In this document: positions 18,227 through 24,489 of the stretch, piece after piece
Layout of the letters: each line of letters opens with the position of its first letter
How positions within the stretch are numbered: position 1 is the stretch's first letter
Origin: an uncultured Prevotella sp.
GTDB taxonomy: Bacteria; Bacteroidota; Bacteroidia; Bacteroidales; Bacteroidaceae
Length of the DNA stretch: 28,966 bases
Direction: 5' to 3'
NCBI GenBank assembly: GCA_934254985.1
Contig: CAKQMS010000036.1
Location: 1-28,966 of the forward strand
Translations under genes and position numbers: made by a program
The notes under the pieces: generated by a model
What the model saw: only the letters and a program-made list of their open reading frames with translations
Databases searched by the model: none
Told to the model about the DNA's origin: nothing

Positions 18227-18463
18227 CCTCAAGCTGCAGAGCCGAGTTAGGCTCCCATCCGTGCCATCCGAGTAATCAGTGTGCGACACCTCAAGCAACT
18301 GTTTATTTCTGTTTATCGTCTGACAGTTTTCATAGAGGTGTATGCACCTCAGTTGGTGTAGATAGACAAGACTGTCGAGAGTTCGCACTCTCGTAAAGGC
18401 ATGTCTACCTACACCAACAAATCAAATAAGAAAACTGTCAGGTGTTTATCTTGGTTTATGTTC
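18227..18463. repeat. Long structured repeat element, copy 2
   Basis: It has the same left module as copy 1 (18227-18263) and the same right border (18441-18463). The outer stem is CTGACAGTTTTC (18320-18331) with its complement at 18430-18441, different in sequence from copy 1. The inner hairpin is GAGGTG-TATG-CACCTC (18335-18350). The long arm pairs 18352-18361 with 18409-18418 and 18363-18368 with 18402-18407. The apical hairpin and flanking bases (18374-18400) are identical to 16290-16316 in copy 1. Confidence 0.8.
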
Positions 18464-18525
18464 GATTCTCAAGCAGAGCGAAGCCAAATTCTTCACTCTT
18501 CGTTCTTCACTCTTCACTCAACTTT

Positions 18526-18548
18526 GGTGTTTATCTTGGTTTATGTTC
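18526..18548. repeat. Solo copy of the right border
   Basis: This 23-base stretch (GGTGTTTATCTTGG followed by TTTATGTTC) is identical to the right ends of copies 1 and 2 but has no palindromic body in front of it. The preceding 60 bases contain CTTCACTC repeats. Confidence 0.7.
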
Positions 18549-18599
18549 CTTACTCCAACATTTCTCATTCGTGCAATTCGAATTATTCGTGTTCTTTAA

Positions 18600-18655
18600 G
18601 ACCTCAAGCAGCAAAGCCAACATGGCTATTCGTGCGATATGAAAGATTCGTGTTC
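18600..18655. repeat. Short repeat unit, compensated ACA-loop hairpin
   Basis: AGCCA-ACA-TGGCT (18615-18627) replaces the AGCCC/GGGCT stem of the other units while keeping the pairing and the loop. It precedes long element copy 3. Confidence 0.7.
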
Positions 18656-18660
18656 CTATA

Positions 18661-18906
18661 TCTCAAGCAGCAGAGCCGAGTTAGGCTCCCATCCGTGACC
18701 TCCGAGTAATCAGTGTGCGACATACTACAGCAACGGTTTATTCCCAGTTTATCGCCCTGAGGGCAAAGATGCAGGTACAGCACATGATGGAAAGATATGT
18801 CTATACGAGTCGTACAGCTCGCTTACGTAATCGTATAGCCATACCTTACCATCAAAACTCGAAGCATGAGAGTTTGCCCACAGGGTATTTTCTCGGTTTA
18901 TGTTTT
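18661..18906. repeat. Long structured repeat element, copy 3 (diverged)
   Basis: The left module (18661-18697) and the GTTTAT border are conserved. The body is unlike copies 1 and 2 in sequence but folds similarly. The outer stem is 18755-18767 with 18873-18885 (one mismatch). The long arm includes GATGG/CCATC (18786-18790, 18849-18853) and CTATACGA/TCGTATAG (18801-18808, 18831-18838). An apical CGTA…TACG hairpin is kept inside GTCG…CGTAA. The right border is partly changed (TCGGTTTATG). Confidence 0.7.
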
Positions 18907-18909
18907 TAA

Positions 18910-18985
18910 ACCTCAAGCAACCAAGCCCACAGGGCTATTCGTGTAGATTTGAGATATTTGTGTTCGTTTAAACCTCAAGCAACCT
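18910..18985. repeat. Short repeat unit with ACA-loop hairpin
   Basis: AGCCC-ACA-GGGCT (18924-18936) with ATTCGTG and a second CCTCAAGCAAC start near 18973, where the repeat family ends abruptly. The next 200 bases to the toxin gene contain no gene. Confidence 0.65.
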
Positions 18986-19079
18986 CTCAAAATTGAGCAC
19001 ATAAATTCAATCACCGCAACGGCTGTGATAAAACTAATTTGCTAATAAAAATTAAGTTCGTAGAGACAAACGCCTAAAG

Positions 19080-19121
19080 GGCTAACAAGCACTTTCCTAA
19101 TACGGAAAGCTCTTGCCAGCC
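19080..19121 (-). terminator. Possible terminator of the Panacea/toxin operon
   Basis: On the minus strand a hairpin pairs GGCTGGCAAG (19121-19112) with CTTGTTAGCC (19089-19080) through two G-U pairs, and CTTTCC with GGAAAG above a six-base loop. It lies 70 bases after the toxin stop codon. The tail is only CCCTTTAGG, so termination strength is uncertain. Confidence 0.4.
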
Positions 19122-19191
19122 TATCTATATATAGTAATTAAAAAATTTAATATCTAATTCAGTCTGTGTTTTTCAAGGCATTAAAGAAAGA

Positions 19192-20042
19192 TTAAACAGC
19201 ATCCTCATCATGATTAAAGTTCTCATAGAACTTCATTTGCTTCTCTTCTAATTCCGCAATTTCCTGATACATGAATTTACATGTAAAATCATAAATCGGC
19301 ATTGCAGCACTATGCTCGTCTGCTTTCTTAAATTTCAACTTTTGGCTATAATAGTTCACAAGATGCTCATCAGGGTCACAATCAGCAGCAAATAAGAAAA
19401 GATATTCACAACCAACAATCTTTCTCAACTCAAAAATCAAAGGAACGATAAAATGCCAAAAGACGATTGCTCCCAGACTTTGGTCAAGATTATATTTATC
19501 CCAAACTTCACGACAATCATCATTGGCACAGAAATGCACAATCTCCACACCAGCAAAGGTTTTGCCACATTCTTGATGTTTTTGTCGAAAATAGAATTGA
19601 TTTCCTGGGAATCTGTTGTAGTATGAAGGATACGAGCCACTTCATCTTTCTTCAATCCTTTTTTTGCCCTAACAGATTCCAAAATGGCTTTCAATCCATC
19701 CATATCTTCTTCTGGCACATTTCCCCTATTCAGCTTTTCAGACAAAGTAGAGCAAAGTTCCTTGAGCCTAGTCAATTTTTCTCCTTCTATGAATTCATCA
19801 AACAACAAACCACACTTCAAAGAAAAGAAGAACAATACATTAGCATCGCAATCTTTCACCACATAATAGGCAACAACACCAGACTCATCTTCTTGATAAG
19901 CTTCATTCAGCAAAGCATCCGCAACATTGTTGTTGCGAGTGCTAAAGAAAGAATCGATCAATCGTATATTCTCTTCATTAGAAGCCAGTCGCTCACAACG
20001 AAGAGAACGTATCAAAGCCATTTGTTCCTCTGTTATTTTCAT
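19192..20042 (-). pseudogene. Frameshifted toxin partner of Panacea antitoxin (GNAT-like C-terminus)
   Basis: Two overlapping minus-strand frames (20042-19437 and 19548-19192) make one coherent protein if one A is added to the AAAA run at 19563-19560. The reading then runs …IKNVAK-TFAGVEIVHFCAND…, giving about 283 aa. The N-terminal half contains ANVLFFFSLKCGLLFDEF. The C-terminal half has CEYLFLFAADCDPDEHLVNYYSQ and YDFTCKFMYQEIAELE, which resemble the GNAT-like toxin domains found beside Panacea antitoxins. As sequenced, translation from the first ATG gives 201 aa with a nonsense tail. The gene starts 5 bases after the antitoxin stop, so it is the second gene of a toxin-antitoxin pair. The toxin assignment comes from context and loose motif memory. 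A sequencing error would restore an intact gene. Confidence 0.65.
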
Positions 20043-20047
20043 CGGGC

Positions 20048-20524
20048 TTACAAATTATAAAGTTTCAATTGGCGCAATACAATTCTTCTTTTCCTAACTC
20101 TATCAGCATCAATCTTTATATCTTCTGTATTCATCTCCACCTCACAAGTATCTTGCTCATCATAGCCCTCCCTTGCGTGTTTCCAAGAATACTCACCATG
20201 TGTCAACGTGCTCAAACTCCATGACTTTTGTGGTGCATAAGTCTTAAACACCATGTCAAAAACAGGCTTATATTGAGCTATTTGCTCTTTATCCATCAAT
20301 TCATGGAAAGAGTCATTTTTGTAATGCTGTCGAATAGAAACCATGACAGGACCATATTTCCATGCCTCAAAACGTGCTTCAAACATTGGCTGCTCCATTT
20401 GGATAAAACACTCACGTTGAGTGAAATAAAGCAATTTATGCAGCTTCATTTCGTCAATACGAGCACCAAATTCCTTAAAATAGCGCTGGCATATATAAGA
20501 GGCAACTTGCAATATTCCTACCAT
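20048..20524 (-). CDS. Panacea-domain (DUF4065/SocA-like) antitoxin
   Basis: Panacea proteins are antitoxins that neutralise many unrelated toxins, and some act as proteolysis adaptors (SocA). This 158-aa protein has both family signatures: KLHKLLYFTQRECF (27-40) and FEAWKYGPVMVSIRQHY (52-68), where the YGPV element is nearly invariant. The C-terminal part is lysine/arginine rich (DRVRKRRIVLRQLKL). The length fits a stand-alone antitoxin. It is the first gene of the pair and lies 5 bases before the toxin frame, so translation is likely coupled and the antitoxin is made first. A TAnnTTTG-type promoter lies just upstream. Confidence 0.85.
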   Translation of the reverse strand: MVGILQVASYICQRYFKEFGARIDEMKLHKLLYFTQRECFIQMEQPMFEARFEAWKYGPVMVSIRQHYKNDSFHELMDKEQIAQYKPVFDMVFKTYAPQKSWSLSTLTHGEYSWKHAREGYDEQDTCEVEMNTEDIKIDADRVRKRRIVLRQLKLYNL

Positions 20525-20552
20525 AGTTTTTATTCATCTATTGTTTCCGAAG

Positions 20553-20584
20553 CAAAGTTACGCTTTTTTCCTCTAAACTGCCAA
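20553..20584 (-). promoter_or_regulatory. Promoter of the Panacea operon
   Basis: On the minus strand TAACTTTG (20560-20553) is a -7 element 28 bases before the antitoxin ATG. A TTG (20584-20582) lies about 21 bases upstream of it as a weak -33. Confidence 0.5.
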
Positions 20585-20689
20585 GGGTTTAACATAAAAT
20601 TTCTTTCTTGCTACAAATATTCACCCTATTTGTGTCCTTCTTAAGCGCCTTCAAGTCTAATTACTCTCCCTCAGTTTTAGAGCGAGACT

Positions 20690-20830
20690 GGGGATAAACT
20701 CTTAAGTTCACAGAGAGTAATCCGTGTGCGACACCCTCCTGCAGCAGAGCCTACAGGGCTATTGCTATTAGAAAGATTAGTGTTCCTTTAATAAAATTCC
20801 CTATTAGTGTTCTCCCTCCGCTAAGTGCAA
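20690..20830. repeat. Decayed piece of the repeat family
   Basis: GAGTAATCCGTGTGCGACA (20715-20733) equals the segment that follows the left module of the long elements. AGCCT-ACA-GGGCT (20748-20760) is an ACA-loop hairpin with one T-G pair. The palindromic body is missing. No gene is seen in the rest of the 20525-20937 gap except the two promoters listed. Confidence 0.6.
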
Positions 20831-20880
20831 TCTTTATTAATATCAATTAGAGAAATACCACATATATGAAATATATTATA

Positions 20881-20888
20881 TAATTTTG
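20881..20888 (+). promoter_or_regulatory. -7 element of the XRE gene
   Basis: TAATTTTG fits TAnnTTTG and lies 49 bases before the XRE ATG. No matching -33 TTTG is present. A 16-codon mini frame starting at 20913 overlaps the XRE start out of frame. Confidence 0.45.
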
Positions 20889-20937
20889 CACCTTTGAAGA
20901 GAGATTAGATTTATGAATGCTTTGAAATTTAAGCGTT

Positions 20938-21204
20938 ATGATACAGAACAAATTATTCCGTGATTGCCTTGCAGCAATACCAGCCGAGCAAAAGGCAGAA
21001 TTTGAATTATCCTTCGGTATAGCCGAACGCATTAGTGAGATTCTTAAAGCCAAGGGACTCACCCAAAAAGACTTTGCCCGCGTACTCAACAAGCGAGATT
21101 CAGAAATCTCCAAATGGCTATCAGGCAGACACAACTTCACCACACAAACCATAGCCCACATAGAAACAGCCTTAGGTTGTAAACTCATCAGCATAGCCCA
21201 ATAA
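20938..21204 (+). CDS. XRE-type helix-turn-helix protein, orphan HigA-like antitoxin
   Basis: This 88-aa protein carries a Cro/CI-type HTH: ERISEILKAKGLTQKDFARV (about 30-49) then NKRDSEISKWLSGRHNFTTQTI (51-72), followed by ETALGCKLISI. This matches antitoxins of the HigA/RelB-associated XRE group, which repress their own operon and bind a RelE/HigB-type toxin. No such toxin gene lies upstream or downstream, so it is an orphan here or a stand-alone regulator. The only hint of a lost partner is a 16-codon frame (20913-20963) that overlaps its start and may be an upstream leader peptide. Confidence 0.8.
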   Translation: MIQNKLFRDCLAAIPAEQKAEFELSFGIAERISEILKAKGLTQKDFARVLNKRDSEISKWLSGRHNFTTQTIAHIETALGCKLISIAQ

Positions 21205-21530
21205 TTGAGCTTTCACATAGCTACATCTTTTAATCATCTATAGATGAATAAATACTAGTTTTGTCAGTTGAACTACTGACATACAGGAAGTAATTAAGCT
21301 AATTACGAATGAGAGTGTTCCGATCTTAACACCTGCAATAGTTTTGATGTTGCATGTGATAAGTAAGGTCTCTGTAAATGCCTATTGCAATTTAGAACAT
21401 AGTTATTTTTATATGGCACTTTAGCCTACCCTATATGTTACTATGTTAAAAACAAAGATTAATTATTGGTATATAGCCAATCTATTTATCTCCTGTTTTC
21501 TACCCATATAGTAGAGACAATATTATTGTC
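21205..21530. other. Gene-free spacer between XRE and reverse transcriptase
   Basis: AT-rich sequence with no supported gene. It contains three small palindromes: GTCAGT/ACTGAC (around 21263-21280), GTAATTA-AGC-TAATTAC (21290-21306) and GAGACAAT-ATT-ATTGTCTC (21514-21532). The last overlaps the stop codon of the reverse transcriptase gene and may slow or end transcription, but lacks a T-tract. Confidence 0.5.
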
Positions 21531-22997
21531 TCAGAATGGTAGTTTTTCTGAACTATCCACATCTTGATTCCTTGATTTGTTATCACCATTATTTAATATT
21601 CCTAAAGGAAAATAATACCTAGATTTAGCTTTTTCAATTTTATTTGATGTTAAATCCAGGCAAACATCATAATAAGCCATTTGCGAATCCTTAATAACTT
21701 TAACCAAGTGGCAATCAGAAACAATACCATGATTATCCTTCATCTTACCCTCAACTACAAAAACTTGATATCCATTATAAGTACTTATAATAAAATTACA
21801 GAAAGCCAAACATACAGTTAAACTATCAGTTATATCTATATCTTCATAGTTAGGATTCAAAGCCAACCACGATTTAAAATCTTCTACATAAGATAAGTCC
21901 AATTCTGAAATTCGTTTTTCTCCTACTATTCTACCACTGTCAAGCCGAATTCTTTTTAAGTTTCGTTTATAGTCAGGGAACATGAGTTTCATCAAATAAT
22001 CTCTATAATCCTTAAAATCTGCATTATCTGGTTCCAAATATAAAGCAAACATAACACGCCCCATCAAGTTCCTTACATAACCGCGTTTTTTACAGTTTAT
22101 ATGTCTAAGATGATCATCTATTCCACGTGTAATTACATAATACATTTCCTTTCGAAGTTGCATTCTTTCCTTTTTGGGCAATCTCGCTCTTTGGTTTACA
22201 ACCATACCCGTAACTATCTGCGAGTCACTATCATGCATAACTCTCGTTTTTCTGCTATTCAAATGCAGTCCTATATCTTTAAATATATCCTCCACAAAAG
22301 CTACAAGATTATCTACATTAAAATCATCCCCAGAGAATGTTAAATCATCTGCATAACGAGTATAGATTATCTTATTATCAGAACAATATTTCATGATTTT
22401 ATCATCAGAATCTCTTAAAAAGAGGTTTGATAAATAAGGACTTGTAGGAGCACCTTGAGGCAAACATCCATTTAAACAACAAAGTTTTGCCAACATATCA
22501 GATAATTTGTCAGAATATCCTAAAGAAAGAAATATTTCTTTTATCTTATGCTTGGTAATAGAAGGAAAGAAATCTTTCACATCAATTGCTACAACTATTT
22601 TTTTCTTTGTATGAAACTTACCATTCTCTTTTAATTTCTTACCTGGTACATAAGCTTTAGCAAAAGAATGAACTTTCAATTTATATAATATATTATGTAG
22701 AATCCAAAGTTGCGCTTCTTTCAAATTAGGCAAAGGTTCCATAATTTCACGTACACCACCATCCTTCTTTGGAATTTTATACATCCAATAGTACTTATGT
22801 GTATAGGTTATTGCACGCATCACATACGATTTCTTCAAACCTAATAGTAAAGACAAATGTTTTGCATCATATATGACAGGACATCCATTATCACATATCT
22901 TTTTAGCATAAGCCATGCATCTATCTATATACTCTTGACTTTTACACTTTTCTCTAGCTTTTGCTATAAAAGCATCTTTGTAATTTTCAAAATCCAT
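21531..22997 (-). CDS. Retron-type reverse transcriptase
   Basis: This 488-aa reverse transcriptase should copy part of the adjacent structured RNA into an RNA-linked single-stranded DNA (msDNA). Seen motifs, from the chosen start: KKDGGVREI (78-85), the NxxxH-type retron motif NGKFH (125-129), AIDVKDFFPSIT (137-148), LPQGAPTSPYLSN (179-191), catalytic YADD (215-218), GLHLNSRKT, and the retron-type VTG motif IVTGMVVN (261-268). Palm and thumb end near residue 345. The last 140 residues form a C-terminal extension with no motif I recognise. An upstream in-frame TTG at 23024 lies inside the RNA hairpin region, so the ATG at 22997 is preferred. Upstream are a winged-helix and a PRTase-like gene, the partners of type III retrons. 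These systems defend against phage by letting the msDNA complex restrain a toxic effector. Confidence 0.9.
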   Translation of the reverse strand: MDFENYKDAFIAKAREKCKSQEYIDRCMAYAKKICDNGCPVIYDAKHLSLLLGLKKSYVMRAITYTHKYYWMYKIPKKDGGVREIMEPLPNLKEAQLWILHNILYKLKVHSFAKAYVPGKKLKENGKFHTKKKIVVAIDVKDFFPSITKHKIKEIFLSLGYSDKLSDMLAKLCCLNGCLPQGAPTSPYLSNLFLRDSDDKIMKYCSDNKIIYTRYADDLTFSGDDFNVDNLVAFVEDIFKDIGLHLNSRKTRVMHDSDSQIVTGMVVNQRARLPKKERMQLRKEMYYVITRGIDDHLRHINCKKRGYVRNLMGRVMFALYLEPDNADFKDYRDYLMKLMFPDYKRNLKRIRLDSGRIVGEKRISELDLSYVEDFKSWLALNPNYEDIDITDSLTVCLAFCNFIISTYNGYQVFVVEGKMKDNHGIVSDCHLVKVIKDSQMAYYDVCLDLTSNKIEKAKSRYYFPLGILNNGDNKSRNQDVDSSEKLPF

Positions 22998-23002
22998 ATA
23001 GA

Positions 23003-23222
23003 ATCTCTTTTTGGGGACTAACAATGTTAGCCCCCATATATTCTACAAATAAATATTTTTTTGACATCAGGCTGATAGTTTTGTAAAGACGAACGTGTTC
23101 GGCTTTACAAAACTATCAAGCCTGAAACGCTTGAAAAATTATCCCCTATAAAGCAGGATGACTCATCCTACCCATTATCTAAAGAGATAATAATAAAAAC
23201 TCTAAACTAATAAATCTATATT
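23003..23222 (-). ncRNA. Candidate retron msr-msd RNA
   Basis: The gap between the winged-helix gene and the reverse transcriptase is packed with structure in the transcript sense. An 8-base complementary pair, ATCTCTTT (23188-23181) with AAAGAGAT (23010-23003), can act as the a1/a2 stem. Inside are a hairpin AGGATG-AGT-CATCCT (23169-23155), a long hairpin of 22 nearly continuous pairs (23125-23067, core GATAGTTTTGTAAAG with its complement) capped by CGAA-CGTG-TTCG, and a 10-bp hairpin with one G-U pair (23035-23013). The long hairpin is the likely msd template. The exact ends and the branching G are not certain. A second 7-base complement (23221-23215 with 23002-22996) would extend the outer stem into the reverse transcriptase start codon. 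Confidence 0.6.
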
Positions 23223-23522
23223 TGATGGCAAATATATATCATTTTCACTAATTGGCGAAATTTTTTCATCATTTTTAGGAAAAATCCATCCTTTATGAGT
23301 CATCTGGATAGCTTTAGCTATATGTTCTCTTTGAGCTTTTCCTTTTTCCGTTACCACTAAGTTTTTACCCTCTTTAGCAACATACCCATCCTCTATCATG
23401 CTACGAATTTCTATAGCTATATCAAGATAGCTATATTCTTCAGCAAGTTTGTCTATATCATCACCACTATCAACAATATTCATAAGTCGATAGTAGTCTT
23501 CCAATTTCAACACTTTACTCAT
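23202..23522 (-). CDS. Winged-helix DNA-binding-like protein (type III retron partner)
   Basis: This 106-aa protein has a winged-helix look: helices KLEDYYRLMNIVDSGDDIDKL and YLDIAIEIRSMIEDG, then a short wing YVAKEGKNLVVTEKGKAQREHI (47-68). The last 38 residues (WIFPKNDEKISP…NDIYLPSNIDLL) are an extended tail that may contact a partner. I chose the ATG at 23522, which overlaps the end of the PRTase-like gene by 8 bases (ATGAGTAA), so the two are translationally coupled. The longer frame from 23558 would add 12 residues encoded inside that gene. A small winged-helix gene next to a PRTase-like gene and a retron reverse transcriptase is the arrangement I know as retron type III. Its molecular role there is not clear to me. 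Confidence 0.75.
   Translation of the reverse strand: MSKVLKLEDYYRLMNIVDSGDDIDKLAEEYSYLDIAIEIRSMIEDGYVAKEGKNLVVTEKGKAQREHIAKAIQMTHKGWIFPKNDEKISPISENDIYLPSNIDLLV
23229..23260 (-). promoter_or_regulatory. Possible internal promoter for the retron RNA
   Basis: On the minus strand TATATTTG (23236-23229) fits TAnnTTTG, with TTTC (23260-23257) 20 bases upstream as an approximate -33. It lies in the 3' end of the winged-helix gene and would start RNA near 23222, just before the structured region. Confidence 0.4.
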
Positions 23523-24405
23523 AATAACGTCTAAACACAGCTTTTTTATCACCCACACATTTTTCCCAATAAAAAGGGAAAGTATTGTTAGGTGCTTTAT
23601 TAAGTATAGAAACTAAAGATTCAGAGCCTTCGAAACCAAGAGAATATATCGGATTTAGATTTTTAAATACTTTACTCTCAATATCCTTCATTATGCGAAT
23701 TTTACTCTCAACCTGTTTTTCTTCTAATGTTTCATCCTCTGATATTGCTTTAGATTGTAACACATCGTAAAAAGAATCTATTCCATTTTCTAAAAGATAA
23801 TTAACACCATGTTTCATAGCCACATCCACGACAACACAAAAATCATCAATATTTACATTAATCTTATATTCTTTAAGGAGTTTAATATAAGAATTGATAT
23901 GTTTGTAGGCTGTTAATCCAGACCCTATAAAATCATCTACCAAGATTATTACTGCATTATCAGTATAATTTTTCACTATTTTATTAGGTTCATCACAAAA
24001 TCTTACTGCATCAATGATATCGTCATCCATTATATTGTTTTTCAATAACGGATAAAACGTATCCGGGCTTTTAGCTTTAGAAAAGAGATAGTCCCCTTTT
24101 GGAGATTTGTTTAATTTATCAACCCTTATATATGGTGATTTTAATGGCGCAACCAATATATCCCTGTCCTCCTTTTTCTTGTTCAATACAGCTTTAGAAA
24201 AAGCAGATGGCAGTCCTTCCATCACATCAAATATTTCAACGTATTTAAATTTTTCCGTCAAATTAAGAATTAATTCTTTCTGAGCATCATCTGAAAGCAA
24301 GGAAAGCCTATCCATCAGACATTCAATTATCTTTCCATTCGCAATTTTTGCCCAATTCTTTTTTCTTAAGCGATTAGTATATTCTATTAATTGTTCAGAA
24401 GTCAT
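23515..24405 (-). CDS. PRTase-like effector protein (PRTase-CE type)
   Basis: This 296-aa protein contains a phosphoribosyltransferase-like core. The PRPP-loop equivalent is AVIILVDDFIGSGLTAYKHI (about 150-169), where VDDxxGSG is the classical hhhhDDxxxTG-type motif. The C-terminal extension carries APNNTFPFYWEK, the NNT-P element seen in PRTase-like proteins of prokaryotic conflict systems. There is no purine/pyrimidine salvage context. Together with the overlapping winged-helix gene and the reverse transcriptase this is the expected toxic effector module of a type III retron. The reaction it performs is not known to me. It begins 84 bases after the DUF4365-like gene with no clear promoter or terminator between, so read-through from the upstream genes is possible. 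Confidence 0.8.
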   Translation of the reverse strand: MTSEQLIEYTNRLRKKNWAKIANGKIIECLMDRLSLLSDDAQKELILNLTEKFKYVEIFDVMEGLPSAFSKAVLNKKKEDRDILVAPLKSPYIRVDKLNKSPKGDYLFSKAKSPDTFYPLLKNNIMDDDIIDAVRFCDEPNKIVKNYTDNAVIILVDDFIGSGLTAYKHINSYIKLLKEYKINVNIDDFCVVVDVAMKHGVNYLLENGIDSFYDVLQSKAISEDETLEEKQVESKIRIMKDIESKVFKNLNPIYSLGFEGSESLVSILNKAPNNTFPFYWEKCVGDKKAVFRRYYE

Positions 24406-24489
24406 ACATTTACCATTTTTACAGAATTAATCTTTGAGATAGGTAGCTTACCAGACAAAGTCTTTACCAACGGTCTCGGAATCAATCTT

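Noticed and set aside
16142..18906. Integron attC-like sites (variable palindromes with conserved ends, GTTAGGC present)
   Set aside because: There is no integrase, no cassette array with one site per gene, and the GTTAGGC lies in a short separate hairpin rather than at the ends of the long palindrome.
16005..18985. CRISPR array
   Set aside because: The repeats vary in length and spacing, the intervals are not uniform, and no cas genes are present.
19437..20042. Programmed -1 frameshift in the toxin gene
   Set aside because: The shift site (GCAAAACCTTT) is not a canonical X-XXY-YYZ slippery heptamer, and no downstream pseudoknot is evident. A simple indel is the better explanation.
22998..23024. 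Reverse transcriptase start at the upstream TTG (23024)
   Set aside because: That region forms the stable hairpin and the a2 strand of the presumed retron RNA. The ATG at 22997 gives a normal retron RT N-terminus.
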